A DNA stretch of 64,000 nt. Source: Flavobacteriaceae bacterium PS02334 (lineage in GTDB: Bacteria; Bacteroidota; Bacteroidia; Flavobacteriales; Flavobacteriaceae). The notes beneath the pieces are model-generated. The model was not told the origin of the DNA. It did no database searches and saw nothing but the letters and a program-made list of their open reading frames with translations. The DNA lies in assembly GCA_029959295.1 (NCBI GenBank), contig JASCOH010000006.1, positions 293,637 to 357,636 of the forward strand. Direction: 5' to 3'. The number at the start of each line of letters is the position of its first letter. Position 1 is the first letter of the stretch. The position numbers were made by a program, and so were the translations under genes. Shown one piece after another: positions 44,701-53,177 of this stretch.

Positions 44701-44859
44701 GGAAGTTATGGAGCCAAAGCTTCTTCAAATAATTATATCTTAGACATGAATAGCACTGAAACTACAATCAATGTGGCTAATTATCCGCAAGGTTTGTACA
44801 CTGTGGCTCTTGTGTGTAACGGTAAAATCGTGGATACAAAAACATTAGTTAAAAAATAA
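41746..44859 (+). CDS. S8 subtilase with type IX secretion sorting domain
   Basis: 1037 residues. Signal peptide (1-20, GMNAQ), an N-terminal prodomain (about 21-215), then a subtilisin domain with the full triad: D259 (AIFDQGF), H293 (RGNHGTACAG) and S470 (FNGTSSACPVVAG). It is followed by several beta-sandwich regions (about 530-950) and a final ~80-residue type A sorting domain (LDIMAPNPTKNNVTIGY ... ending TLVKK), which directs export by the type IX system and release or attachment at the surface. A secreted protease, single-gene transcript with its own terminator. Confidence 0.93.
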   Translation: MNNKIYLLLVFFFGVLGMNAQSDYYYYNNEKVYVDIDTRFVSVNSSKGTTDHLKSASIAYLRVTPVVEDNARKYLTGTEPKANQKSYYYEIELTDDIGNNKANYSSYLNRLNAISDISKVSPVYKTKSGKRLGLYDKFYVKLKKASDASELYAYAANNNLEVLGKDPYMPLWYVISCAKNNPKNALELANQFYETNKFATAEPAFAYHDLQASVDPLFNNQWGLKNTGQYGTAYAGIDIKAEQAWTIATGTNVKTAIFDQGFEMNHPDLSANNFGTGFDANNGVPPSTIRGNHGTACAGITGAVQNNNLGGSGVAPNTKLVSISINLSFSDTPLQLASGFSWARTNGVDIISNSWGGYTPSSVITDAITDAINLGRGGKGCVVVFAAGNENNTAIRYPGSALPNILVVGAMSPCGQRKSFTSCDGENFWGSCYGTQLDVVAPGVKMATTDRQGVPGYTTTDYTPDFNGTSSACPVVAGVCALILSANPCLTSKQVRDIIEQTSQKVGGYSYTTTVGRPNGTWNNEMGYGLVNAYAAVQMAQQMYSASLDLYVKDTSADIGTQPNNISPYMWASEDIWVRNYADNGLVHQNPDYSPTNPNYIYVRVRNKSCVASLGTEKLKLYWAKAGTSLSWPLNWNGTLFQSGVLMGAPTGTLNIPVLQPGQEVILQFAWNVPNPSNYFPINSDPWHFCLLARVEATNDPMAIAETTDLNMNVKNNNNIAWKNVTVVDILANGGIGGVVGVGNPTRVPKKYTLEFVADVPQGGRPIFEQAEVAVKMDDRLLRAWRAGGGNARGFENTGEENRKIVRGNNATLNNIYFEPNELGTLNLTFNFLTTTVTDQTDFVFNIVQKDAETGAVVGGETYMITKGKERARLVTADAGSDVRADKNEVVTLSAAQINEAAIYNWYDASGKLVYQGKDLTVSVDVAKKYKLEVIALADGFKDYAEVKVNLNPSSLDIMAPNPTKNNVTIGYKLNGASSAYLMIVGSYGAKASSNNYILDMNSTETTINVANYPQGLYTVALVCNGKIVDTKTLVKK

Positions 44860-44895
44860 ATTGTTTTAAAGTATCAAGGCAATAGGCTAAAAAGG

Positions 44896-44926
44896 AATCC
44901 CCAGACTATAAGTTTGGGGATTTTTT
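44896..44926 (+). terminator. Subtilase terminator
   Basis: AATCCCCA / TGGGGATT, 11-nt loop, T tract. Confidence 0.85.
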
Positions 44927-45093
44927 ATTTGTAAGGAAATATGGCTGCTGATTTCAGATGCTAATTAATTGATAAAAAGTTATTTATGAAGCAACTAAAT
45001 TTGTTTTAATTCTGAATTACTTTTAATTATTTGCGAAATTGTCCAAAAGGGTAAAAAAACGCTCCGTTTAAAGACTTTCTAAACTAAATTACT

Positions 45094-45101
45094 TAAATTT
45101 G
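45094..45101 (+). promoter_or_regulatory. -7 box of kmo
   Basis: TAAATTTG, an exact TAnnTTTG match, 25 nt before the ATG. No TTG box at the expected distance. Confidence 0.4.
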
Positions 45102-45126
45102 AAATACTTTAATTACACCTTTTTTA

Positions 45127-46470
45127 ATGCAAAATCCTTTAAATATTGCTGTGGTTGGCTCCGGACTCGTGGGCTCGCTGTTGGCAATATACCTTAAGAA
45201 AGCAGGACATACCGTTCACGTTTACGATAGAAGCCCTGATATCAGAAAGATCCAGTTTTCTGGGCGATCTATTAATTTGGTCATGTCAAACCGAGGCTGG
45301 AAAGCATTGGAAGATATCGGCCTTGACGATGAAATCAGAAAGATCGGAATTCCCGTAGAAAAAAGGGCAATCCATACGCAAGATAAACTGGCGTATCAAA
45401 ATTATGGAAAAGAAGGCGAAGCCATTTTTTCACTTTCAAGAGGCTTGCTGAACCGAAAGATGATTGACCTTGCGGAAGAAGCAGGCGTAGAATTTTTCTT
45501 TGACCATAAAGTTTGGGATGTTACTTTGCCAGAAGCTTCCCTGCATATCGGGGAAACCGAAAGAGGCGAGTGGGAAGAAGTAAAATATGACAAGGTTTTT
45601 GGTGCAGACGGCGCTTTTTCAAGAGTCAGACACAGAATGCAGCGCCAAAGCATGTTCAATTATTCACAAGAATTTTTACGCATCGGCTATAAGGAATTAA
45701 ATATTCCGGCTAACGCAGATGGCTCGCATAAATTAGACAAGCATTCCCTGCACATTTGGCCGAGAGGCGAATATATGCTGATGGGATTGCCAAATCTCGA
45801 CGGAAGTTTTACCTGCACGCTTTTCATGCCGCACGAAGGCGAAAATTCTTTTGCAGATTTAAAAGATAAGGAAACGCTGGTCGCTTTTTTTGCAGAACAT
45901 TTTCCGGATACCAAAGAAGTGATTCCGAATTTAGTGGAAGATTTCTTCAAGAATCCAACGAGCTATTTGGTGACGATGAAATGTTTTCCTTGGACATTTG
46001 AAGATAAAGTAGCTTTGATCGGAGACGCATGCCACGCCATTGTTCCTTTTTACGGACACGGAATGAATGCTGGTTTTGAAGATATCACGGTTTTGCACAA
46101 TCTCATAGAAAAATACGGCGACGATTGGACGACAATTTTTTCAGAATATGAAAACAGCAGAAAGCCGAACACTGATGCCATCGCTGAATTGTCGTATAGA
46201 AATTTCATGGAGATGAGCTCTAAAACAGCTGACGAAAAATTCTTGCTTCAAAAGAAAATTGAGAAATGGTTTTCAGAAAAACATCCTGATAAATGGCTTC
46301 CTTTATACAGCCGCGTAACTTTTAGCTTAGATCCTTATTCAGAAGCTTTAGAAGTAGGCGATTTCCAAAATAAAATTATGGAAGAAATTGTTGCCCTAGA
46401 TAATATTGAAGAAAACTGGGAAAGTAATGAAGTAGAGCAAAAGATTTTAGAGTTGTTAAGTAAAAAATAG
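45127..46470 (+). CDS. kmo: Kynurenine 3-monooxygenase
   Basis: 447 residues. FAD-dependent hydroxylase forming 3-hydroxykynurenine. FAD motifs: GSGLVGSLLAIYLKKAG (dinucleotide fold), FGADGAFSRVRHRM, and GDACHAIVPFYGHGMNAGFE near residue 300. The SGRSINLVMSNRGWKAL segment is typical of KMO rather than other aromatic hydroxylases. It works with kynureninase (37097); tryptophan dioxygenase and 3-HAA dioxygenase genes are not in the window. Confidence 0.93.
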   Translation: MQNPLNIAVVGSGLVGSLLAIYLKKAGHTVHVYDRSPDIRKIQFSGRSINLVMSNRGWKALEDIGLDDEIRKIGIPVEKRAIHTQDKLAYQNYGKEGEAIFSLSRGLLNRKMIDLAEEAGVEFFFDHKVWDVTLPEASLHIGETERGEWEEVKYDKVFGADGAFSRVRHRMQRQSMFNYSQEFLRIGYKELNIPANADGSHKLDKHSLHIWPRGEYMLMGLPNLDGSFTCTLFMPHEGENSFADLKDKETLVAFFAEHFPDTKEVIPNLVEDFFKNPTSYLVTMKCFPWTFEDKVALIGDACHAIVPFYGHGMNAGFEDITVLHNLIEKYGDDWTTIFSEYENSRKPNTDAIAELSYRNFMEMSSKTADEKFLLQKKIEKWFSEKHPDKWLPLYSRVTFSLDPYSEALEVGDFQNKIMEEIVALDNIEENWESNEVEQKILELLSKK

Positions 46471-46487
46471 GTGCTGAGGCGCTAAGT

Positions 46488-46524
46488 AAAAAAGGCATTA
46501 AGAATAAATCTTAGTGCCTTTTTT
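46488..46524 (+). terminator. kmo terminator
   Basis: AAAAAAGGCATTAAGA / TCTTAGTGCCTTTTTT with a 5-nt loop; it can serve the convergent ndh gene too. Confidence 0.85.
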
Positions 46525-46553
46525 TATATGTTTAATTTTCTCAGCGCCTTCCT

Positions 46554-47816
46554 TTAATTCTTAACTTTCTTTGCGGGCTTAATCAAAACGCGCAACGTCG
46601 AATCATTGCTGAAATAACTATACGCCCAAGTAATAAATATTGATAATTTGTTTCTGACGCTCAAAATCAGCATCAAGTGTACGAACATCCAGGTGAACCA
46701 GGCAAATCTTCCTTGAAAGCTGAAACTTGGCAAATCTACCACGGCTTTTCTTTTTCCGACGGTTGCCATCGAGCCTTTATCATGGTATTCAAATTCTTTT
46801 CTTGGCTTGTTTTTAAGCAAAAGCTTGAAATTTTTTGCCAACACTTTTGCGTGTTCGTTGGCAACGCTCGCCACTTGCGGATGTCCGTTCAAATATTTTG
46901 GAGTTGTCATGTAAGCAATATCGCCTATCGCAAAAATAGAATCTACGCCTTGAACTTCGCTGAAACGGTTGACGATAAAACGATTGCCGCGGGTGATAGT
47001 TTCGTCTGGCATTCCGTCAACGCTGTTGCCGACAACTCCTGCAGCCCAGATGACATTTTTAGCTTGGATGTTTTCTCCGTTTTTCAATATTACGGTATGG
47101 CCGTCATAATTGTCAACGATGGTTGAGGTTTTTACGATTACGCCTAATTGTTCCAAATATTTTCTAGACATTTTTCTAGAATCTTCGCTCATCGGATTCA
47201 GGACATTTGGAGAACCTTCTAATAAATATATAGTCAGTTTTGAAAAATCTTTATCAGGATAATCTTTTGGCAATACGTTTTTCTTCATTTCCGCCAAAGC
47301 ACCTGCAAGCTCAACACCAGTCGGGCCTCCGCCTACAATCACAAAATTTAATAAATATTGAAGATCTTCTTCTTTTGTACTGACCGCATCTTCAAAAGTC
47401 TGTAGAATTCTGTTTCTCAATTGAATCGCTTCTGGAACAGACTTCATCGGAAAAGCCAATTTCTCCAGATTTTTATTTCCAAAGTAATTGGTCTTGCATC
47501 CGTAGGCAAAAACTAGATAGTCATAGGCATAATCATCTATCGAAGTTTTAAGTATTTTATTTTGGGGATCAACAGAAAGTACTTCTGCAATTCTAATTTT
47601 GACATTTTTAGACCCTTGGAAAACTTTTCGCAGCGGAAAAGAAATGCTTGAAGGTTCCAATCGCGCCGTTGCCACCTGATACATCAAAGGTTGGAATTGG
47701 TGGTAATTATTTTTATCGATAAGAAAGATTTCGTATTCTGTATTTTCAAGGTCTTCAGCAAGCGTCAAGCCAGCAAAACCAGCACCAACGATTATGATTC
47801 TTTTTTTGGTTTCCAT
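46554..47816 (-). CDS. ndh: Type II NADH dehydrogenase (NDH-2)
   Basis: 420 residues. Two dinucleotide folds: FAD (GAGFAGLTLAEDLE at the N-terminus) and NADH (VIVGGGPTGVELAGALAE, about 160-178), followed by FAIGDIAYM. A C-terminal aromatic stretch (WFTWMFVHLMLILSV) should anchor it to the inner face of the cytoplasmic membrane, where it passes electrons from NADH to quinone without pumping protons. Single gene. Confidence 0.92.
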   Translation of the reverse strand: METKKRIIIVGAGFAGLTLAEDLENTEYEIFLIDKNNYHQFQPLMYQVATARLEPSSISFPLRKVFQGSKNVKIRIAEVLSVDPQNKILKTSIDDYAYDYLVFAYGCKTNYFGNKNLEKLAFPMKSVPEAIQLRNRILQTFEDAVSTKEEDLQYLLNFVIVGGGPTGVELAGALAEMKKNVLPKDYPDKDFSKLTIYLLEGSPNVLNPMSEDSRKMSRKYLEQLGVIVKTSTIVDNYDGHTVILKNGENIQAKNVIWAAGVVGNSVDGMPDETITRGNRFIVNRFSEVQGVDSIFAIGDIAYMTTPKYLNGHPQVASVANEHAKVLAKNFKLLLKNKPRKEFEYHDKGSMATVGKRKAVVDLPSFSFQGRFAWFTWMFVHLMLILSVRNKLSIFITWAYSYFSNDSTLRVLIKPAKKVKN

Positions 47817-47915
47817 ACAAATTTGTTTGTACGTAAAGTTACCACATATATCGTTTTTGAAATTGCCTATTAACTTTTCTTAAAGAAAAACGATTTCGTG
47901 TTGTAAGGAATAATG

Positions 47916-47961
47916 ATATTTCGATTGTTCGATATTTCGAAGTATCGAACAATCGGAATAT
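47916..47961. repeat. 46-bp near-perfect palindrome
   Basis: Arms of 19 bp (ATATTTCGATTGTTCGATA at 47916-47934 and its complement at 47943-47961) differ at one position; the 8-nt loop TTTCGAAG is itself largely palindromic. It lies just downstream of the HerA-like gene but without a clear T run. Terminator or protein-binding site. Confidence 0.75.
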
Positions 47962-47969
47962 TGAATAGT

Positions 47970-49493
47970 CTACTTTTTAAATATTTTAGATAAAACTCCA
48001 AAGAAACCTCTAATAAATGTGGCGCTCGTTAACACTTTTACGACGCTTTTTGTAGTCTGGCTCATCGGTTCGCTTGATGCTTTTTTCTCAGCTTTTTCTT
48101 GCTGTTTTTTCTCAGCAATTTCAGTAGCTTGTGCTTGCGCTTCGACAATTTTTTTATTTAGCATTTCGTAGGCGCTTTCTCTGTCGATCAATTCGCTGTA
48201 TTTTTTGACAAGCTTAGAATTCGTATTTATTTCCTGAATTTCGCTTTCTGTCAAAACATCCATTCGGCTCATCGGCGCCCGCATCATCGTGACAGCCAGC
48301 GGCGTCGGAACTCCTTTTTCGTTTAAAGCGGTGACTAAAGCTTCTCCAATTCCAAGATTTGTAAGCGTTTCATCAGTTTTATAATAGTCAGAAATCGGAT
48401 AATTTTCTGCCGTCATTTTGATTGCTTTTCGATCATTTGCTGTAAAAGCTCTCAAAGCATGCTGTACTTTTAATCCTAATTGCGCCAAAATAGCACTAGG
48501 CACATCCATCGGATTTTGAGTTACAAAATAAATTCCAATTCCTTTTGAACGGATTAATTTAACGATACTTTCAATTTGGTCAAGCAAAGCTTTGCTGGCT
48601 TCTTTGAAAATCAAATGCGCTTCATCAATGAAAATCACCAATTCTGGCTGTCCTGAATCGCCTTGTTCTGGCATCTGCTGATAAATTTCTGCCAAAAGGC
48701 TCAACATAAATGTGGAGAATAATTTAGGCTTGTCTTGAATATCCGTCAGGCGTATTATATTAATGTAGCCTTTTCCGTTTTCGTCAATTCGCATCAAATC
48801 GTCGATTTCAAAGGATTTTTCTCCGAAGAAAAGATCGGCACCTTGCTGTTCTAATTCTATGATTTTTCGTAAAATAGTTCCGGTTGTAGAGGTAGAAATC
48901 TTGCCATAATGTTCTTCGATTTCCGCTTTTCCTTCTTCCGTAATATAATTGATGACTTTTTTAATGTCTTTTAAATCTAATAAAGGCATATTGTTGTCAT
49001 CGCAATATTTGAAAATTACAGACACAACTCCAGCTTGAACGTCATTCAAATCAAGAATTCTCGAAAATAAAACAGGTCCGAATTCAGAAATCGTAGCACG
49101 AAGGCGAACTCCGTTTTGTTCTGACAGGGTCATTAATTCTACAGGAAAACCGCTTATTGAATACGGAATTCCAATTTTCTCATGGCGTTCTGTGATAAAA
49201 GGAAGTTCTTCTCCTGGTTTTGCAATACCGCTAAAATCACCTTTAATGTCCATCATTAAAACCGGAATTCCATGCGAAGAAAGCTGTTCAGAAAGCACTT
49301 GAATTGTCTTTGTTTTTCCAGTTCCGGTGGCTCCGGCAATCAATCCGTGACGGTTTAATGTCTTTAACGGGACTTTTATCAAAGTATTTTGTAAAGTTTC
49401 TCCTTCGTGAATTGCCCCGCCAAGGGTTATGCTTTCTCCTTTGGAGGAATATCCTAAATTGATATGATTAATAAAATCTTCTTTTGAAGCCAT
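47970..49493 (-). CDS. HerA-like/DUF853 ATPase
   Basis: 507 residues. Walker A AGATGTGKTKT (about 54-64), Walker B LVIFIDEAHLIF (about 285-296) and downstream FVTQNPMDVPSAILAQLG mark the DUF853 branch of HerA/FtsK-type DNA-translocating ATPases. The C-terminal ~90 residues are Lys/Glu/Ala-rich (coiled) and end with a basic segment. Role unproven; these proteins are widespread in Gram-negative bacteria and normally not part of a NurA pair, and none is visible here. Confidence 0.88.
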   Translation of the reverse strand: MASKEDFINHINLGYSSKGESITLGGAIHEGETLQNTLIKVPLKTLNRHGLIAGATGTGKTKTIQVLSEQLSSHGIPVLMMDIKGDFSGIAKPGEELPFITERHEKIGIPYSISGFPVELMTLSEQNGVRLRATISEFGPVLFSRILDLNDVQAGVVSVIFKYCDDNNMPLLDLKDIKKVINYITEEGKAEIEEHYGKISTSTTGTILRKIIELEQQGADLFFGEKSFEIDDLMRIDENGKGYINIIRLTDIQDKPKLFSTFMLSLLAEIYQQMPEQGDSGQPELVIFIDEAHLIFKEASKALLDQIESIVKLIRSKGIGIYFVTQNPMDVPSAILAQLGLKVQHALRAFTANDRKAIKMTAENYPISDYYKTDETLTNLGIGEALVTALNEKGVPTPLAVTMMRAPMSRMDVLTESEIQEINTNSKLVKKYSELIDRESAYEMLNKKIVEAQAQATEIAEKKQQEKAEKKASSEPMSQTTKSVVKVLTSATFIRGFFGVLSKIFKK

Positions 49494-49930
49494 ATGGTTG
49501 ATATTTTTTTTATTTGATTTAATAAACTATTATTACAAATTTAGTATAGTTTTTAATTTCAAAGGCATATTGTTGTCCAAATGTTGCGATATGAATAATT
49601 TTTCCTCTAAATGAAATAAAATTAATGTAATGAAGTTATAAAATAACGTTATAGTAATTTATTTTTAACAGCGTAGGAATATAAATTTGACTTGTTTTGT
49701 TTGTTTTAAAGTATTGTTTTTCAGTGGATTGATTTATTTTATATGCAAGCATAGCTTTTGAATTCTTATTATTTATTCGTTAACGTTATGATAATATATC
49801 GTTAAGACTGAATAAAAAGCAGCAATTTATTTTTTTTTATCCACTAAAAATATAAATTTGTCGTTCTGATAATAAATTATCTATACCAAAATTTAAATTC
49901 TAAAAATTAAAAAAACTAAAAATTAAAAAA
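49494..49930. other. 437-bp AT-rich divergent intergenic region
   Basis: Between the divergent HerA-like and exbB genes. It contains three exact TAnnTTTG boxes: minus strand 49536-49543 (TAAATTTG, HerA-like gene) and plus strand 49682-49689 and 49853-49860 (TAAATTTG, exbB). Just before the exbB ATG, CTAAAAATTAAAAAA occurs twice in tandem. No ORF. Confidence 0.5.
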
Positions 49931-50761
49931 ATGGCACAGGCATCAAACGCAAAGGTTGAAAACAACGCAGGAAGCAAAAGCTCTAACGTATTTGCAGGAT
50001 TGACAATCGTAATTTGTATCGTTATCGGTATTCTAGTATGGAAATTTGTAATGGGAGACGGTTCTCACTTTCAAGGTGGAATTAACACAGGTCAACCTTT
50101 GCAAGGAGATTACTTAGGAATGGTTTACAAAGGAGGGGTTATCGTTCCAGTATTGATGGGATTATTATTGATGACAATCGTATTCTCATTCGAAAGATTT
50201 TTTGTTATCTCTAAAGCGTCAGGAAAAGGAGATGTTGAAAAATTTGTAAAACAAGTACAAACTCAAATCAGCGCTGGAGACATCAACGGTGCTTTAGAAG
50301 CTTGTGATAAACAACAAGGTTCTGTTGCAAACGTGGTAAAAGCAGGTTTGATCAAATACCAAGAAGTTAAAAGAGAAAACTTTGATACTGAAAAAGCATC
50401 AGAAGTTATCCAAAAAGAAATCGAGCAAGCTACTTCATTAGAAATGCCAATGCTTGAGAAAAACTTAACTATCCTTTCTACATTAGTATCTTTAGGTACG
50501 CTATTAGGATTGATGGGAACTGTATCAGGGATGATCAAAGCCTTCGCTGGATTGGCAACTTCTGGAACTCCAGATCAAGCTGAATTGGCAAATGGTATCT
50601 CTGAAGCACTTATCAACACATTGACAGGTATCTCGACTTCAGCTCTTGCGGTTGTTGTTTACAACTACTTCACGTCTAAAATTGATACATTGACTTATTT
50701 TATTGATGAAGCTGGCTTCACAATCACTCAAGCTTACAGAAGAGCTACAAACCGTGACTAA
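49931..50761 (+). CDS. exbB: ExbB/TolQ proton-channel protein
   Basis: 276 residues with three membrane helices (about 23-45, 70-92 with GVIVPVLMGLLLMTIVFSFE, and 180-245), longer at the N-terminus than E. coli ExbB, as usual in Bacteroidota. The third segment (STLVSLGTLLGLMGTVSGM) carries the conserved pore Thr. It forms the inner-membrane motor with ExbD and TonB. First gene of an eight-part envelope operon. Confidence 0.94.
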   Translation: MAQASNAKVENNAGSKSSNVFAGLTIVICIVIGILVWKFVMGDGSHFQGGINTGQPLQGDYLGMVYKGGVIVPVLMGLLLMTIVFSFERFFVISKASGKGDVEKFVKQVQTQISAGDINGALEACDKQQGSVANVVKAGLIKYQEVKRENFDTEKASEVIQKEIEQATSLEMPMLEKNLTILSTLVSLGTLLGLMGTVSGMIKAFAGLATSGTPDQAELANGISEALINTLTGISTSALAVVVYNYFTSKIDTLTYFIDEAGFTITQAYRRATNRD

Positions 50762-50842
50762 TTAAAATAAGTTTCAATAATATTTTAAAGTCAAGAGAAG
50801 ATGATTATTTCTCTTGACTTTAAATAAAAAATAAGATAAATA

Positions 50843-51457
50843 ATGGCTAAATTAAAAATGTCGAAAAAGAGTACAAAAGTCGATATGACTGCTATGTGTG
50901 ACATGGCATTCTTATTGTTGTCCTTTTTCATTATGACAGCTACAGCTAAAGTTCCTGAGGCTTTGCCAGTAGAAACACCAGCTTCGACTGTTCAGACTAA
51001 ATTGCCAGAAGAAAATCTTGGAACTTTGTCTATCGCAAATTCTAAAGTTTTTTATGGTGTAACTGGAAGAGAAGTTAGAGTGGAGACATTAAAGAGAATG
51101 GGTGAAAAGTACGGTGTTGCTTTCACTGATGACGAACAAAAGAAATTCTCTTTGATTGATGGTTTTGGGGTTGATATCCGCCAAATGAAACAATTGATTG
51201 CAATGAAAAATGAAGACAGAATGAAGGAGAATGTCCAACCTGGAATTCCTTATGATTCTATCAACAATCAGTTAACTGATTGGATTCAGATTTCAAGAAA
51301 TGTAACTAAAGATTTGGATCAAAAAGACTTAGATATCGCTATCAAAGGTGATGCTAAAGAAGAATATCCAACTGTCAAAAAGGTCTTGGATATCCTTCAG
51401 AAACAAAGCAAGAACAATTTCTTCTTGGTTACTGGTCTAAGAAGTGAAGATTTTTAA
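50843..51457 (+). CDS. exbD: ExbD-type biopolymer transport protein (1)
   Basis: 204 residues. One N-terminal membrane helix with the essential Asp (VDMTAMCDMAFLLLSFFIM) and a periplasmic domain. It uses the proton gradient together with ExbB. It differs clearly from the second ExbD encoded 21 nt downstream, so the two are likely both needed rather than redundant. Confidence 0.92.
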   Translation: MAKLKMSKKSTKVDMTAMCDMAFLLLSFFIMTATAKVPEALPVETPASTVQTKLPEENLGTLSIANSKVFYGVTGREVRVETLKRMGEKYGVAFTDDEQKKFSLIDGFGVDIRQMKQLIAMKNEDRMKENVQPGIPYDSINNQLTDWIQISRNVTKDLDQKDLDIAIKGDAKEEYPTVKKVLDILQKQSKNNFFLVTGLRSEDF

Positions 51458-51478
51458 TAAAATAATAATTCGTAAGAA

Positions 51479-52051
51479 ATGGCAGAATTAAATACAGGCG
51501 ACGGCGGTGGTAAAAAAGGCGGTGGCAAAGTAAGAAGTAAAAAATCAAATCCTGGAGTTGACTTAACGGCAATGGTGGATTTGGCATTCTTATTGATTAC
51601 TTTCTTTATCCTTACTACGACGTTGTCAAAACCTCAATCGATGAATTTGGCTTTGCCGGATGAACCGAAAGAAAATGATCCTATTCCACCAGAAACTCCA
51701 GCTTGGAGAACCTTGACAATTGTTTTAGGTTCAGGAGATAAAGTGCTTTGGTATAGTGGAAGAACTGACGGACCACCATTGGATGGCCCAGTTGTTACAA
51801 CTTATGGAAAAGCAGGAATCAGAGATCTTATCTTAAGCAAAAAGAAAGGTGTTGATGATAAAAATAAGGCTGATGGTGCTGATCTTGAAAAAAGCGGTAT
51901 TACAATTATCTTGAAACCTAGTGAGAAGTCAAATTACAAAAATTTTGTTGATATCCTTGACGAAATGGCAATCACGGGAGTTAAGAAATATGCAACTGTT
52001 GACATTACTCCAGCAGACATTAAGTTCTTAGAAACGAATAATATTTACTAG
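51479..52051 (+). CDS. exbD: ExbD-type biopolymer transport protein (2)
   Basis: 190 residues. Gly/Lys-rich N-terminus, then the membrane helix with its proton-carrying Asp (VDLTAMVDLAFLLITFFIL) and a periplasmic domain. Paired with the first ExbD; a duplicated exbD ahead of tonB is typical for Bacteroidota, where some copies also take part in type IX secretion or gliding. Confidence 0.92.
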   Translation: MAELNTGDGGGKKGGGKVRSKKSNPGVDLTAMVDLAFLLITFFILTTTLSKPQSMNLALPDEPKENDPIPPETPAWRTLTIVLGSGDKVLWYSGRTDGPPLDGPVVTTYGKAGIRDLILSKKKGVDDKNKADGADLEKSGITIILKPSEKSNYKNFVDILDEMAITGVKKYATVDITPADIKFLETNNIY

Positions 52052-52081
52052 TCCGATTCATTAATTTTAAAAAGAAAAGAT

Positions 52082-52906
52082 ATGTCAAATTCAAAATTAG
52101 ACTTATTCGAACAAAGTTGGATCGACAATGTTTTTGAAGGAAGAAATAAAAGCTACGGTGCGTATGAATTGCGTACCAATAGCGGAAAAAGAACTTTAAG
52201 AGCACTATTGATAGGTGGGCTTATCTTCGTATTTATGGTTCTTACACCAGTTATCTCAAAATTTATTTCTGAGAATATCGGTAAAGAAGAAGAAGTGTTG
52301 GACGAAAAAGTAGTTATGGCAAACTTAGCTACTCCAGTTGAACCGCCAAAAGAAGAAATCATCATTGAGCCAGTTGTTCAAAAACAAACACAATCTAACG
52401 TAGATATTCAAAAATATGTACCGCCAGTTGTGGTTGACAAAGAAGTTGTTAAAGAGGAAGTAGCTGTTGTTACTGAATTGAAAAAAACAGGTTCTGAAAC
52501 AGTTAAAGCTAAAGAAGGCGGAGAAATCGTTTTAGATAACACTGCTAGTGAAATTAAAGTTGATGCTGAAGTAATTGAAGAAGATCCAAATAAGATCTAT
52601 ACTTCTGTACAGGTATTGCCAGAATTTCCAGGTGGAGTTGCTGCTTTCTACAAGTATGTTCAAAAAAACTACAGAGTTCCAGAAGTGGATGATGATGTTA
52701 GCGGAAACGTAATCGTTAATTTCGTAGTGGAAAGAGACGGAAGCTTAACTGACATCAAAGTAGTTAGAGATTTAGGTTATGGAACTGGTAAAGAAGCAAT
52801 CAGAATGTTGAAAGCGGCTCCAAAATGGAAACCAGGTATCCAAAACGGTAAATCAGTGCGTGTTTCTTACAACCTTCCAATCAAATTAGTTATTAAATCT
52901 AACTAA
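52082..52906 (+). CDS. tonB: Energy transducer TonB
   Basis: 274 residues. A cytoplasmic start (WIDNVFEGRNKSYGAYELR, the Bacteroidota TonB signature), one membrane helix (about 40-60), a Val/Pro/Glu-rich periplasmic spacer (about 80-170) and a C-terminal TonB domain (about 180-274, with VLPEFPGG, GNVIVNFVVERDGSLTDIKV and APKWKPGIQNGK). It carries energy to outer-membrane receptors such as the one at 4959. Its stop overlaps the next start by 1 nt. Confidence 0.94.
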   Translation: MSNSKLDLFEQSWIDNVFEGRNKSYGAYELRTNSGKRTLRALLIGGLIFVFMVLTPVISKFISENIGKEEEVLDEKVVMANLATPVEPPKEEIIIEPVVQKQTQSNVDIQKYVPPVVVDKEVVKEEVAVVTELKKTGSETVKAKEGGEIVLDNTASEIKVDAEVIEEDPNKIYTSVQVLPEFPGGVAAFYKYVQKNYRVPEVDDDVSGNVIVNFVVERDGSLTDIKVVRDLGYGTGKEAIRMLKAAPKWKPGIQNGKSVRVSYNLPIKLVIKSN

Positions 52907-53166
52907 TGATTGATAGAAGAAATACAGACAATAAAGAAAAGAAATCGCTCCTAGAGCGATTTCTTCTTATTTTAGGATTTTTGTTTTTTATGTTGTACTT
53001 TGTTTTAGGAATGGGAATTATCTTTTGGGAGAAATTTTATCCGAGCAAAGAATTTCCGTTAGACATGGAAATGAAATATCGTGTTGCTTTTGGGCTTCTT
53101 TTAATTGTTTATGCCTTTTATAGAGCGACTCGTTTTTATACAAAAGCTAAAAATTCTCAATATTAA
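52906..53166 (+). CDS. Small two-helix membrane protein of the tonB operon
   Basis: 86 residues with two membrane helices (about 18-42 and 58-78) and a charged N-terminus. No known domain. Its start overlaps the tonB stop by 1 nt (ATGA type), so it is translated with TonB and may be part of the same complex. Confidence 0.8.
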   Translation: MIDRRNTDNKEKKSLLERFLLILGFLFFMLYFVLGMGIIFWEKFYPSKEFPLDMEMKYRVAFGLLLIVYAFYRATRFYTKAKNSQY

Positions 53167-53177
53167 ATCAATTTAAG

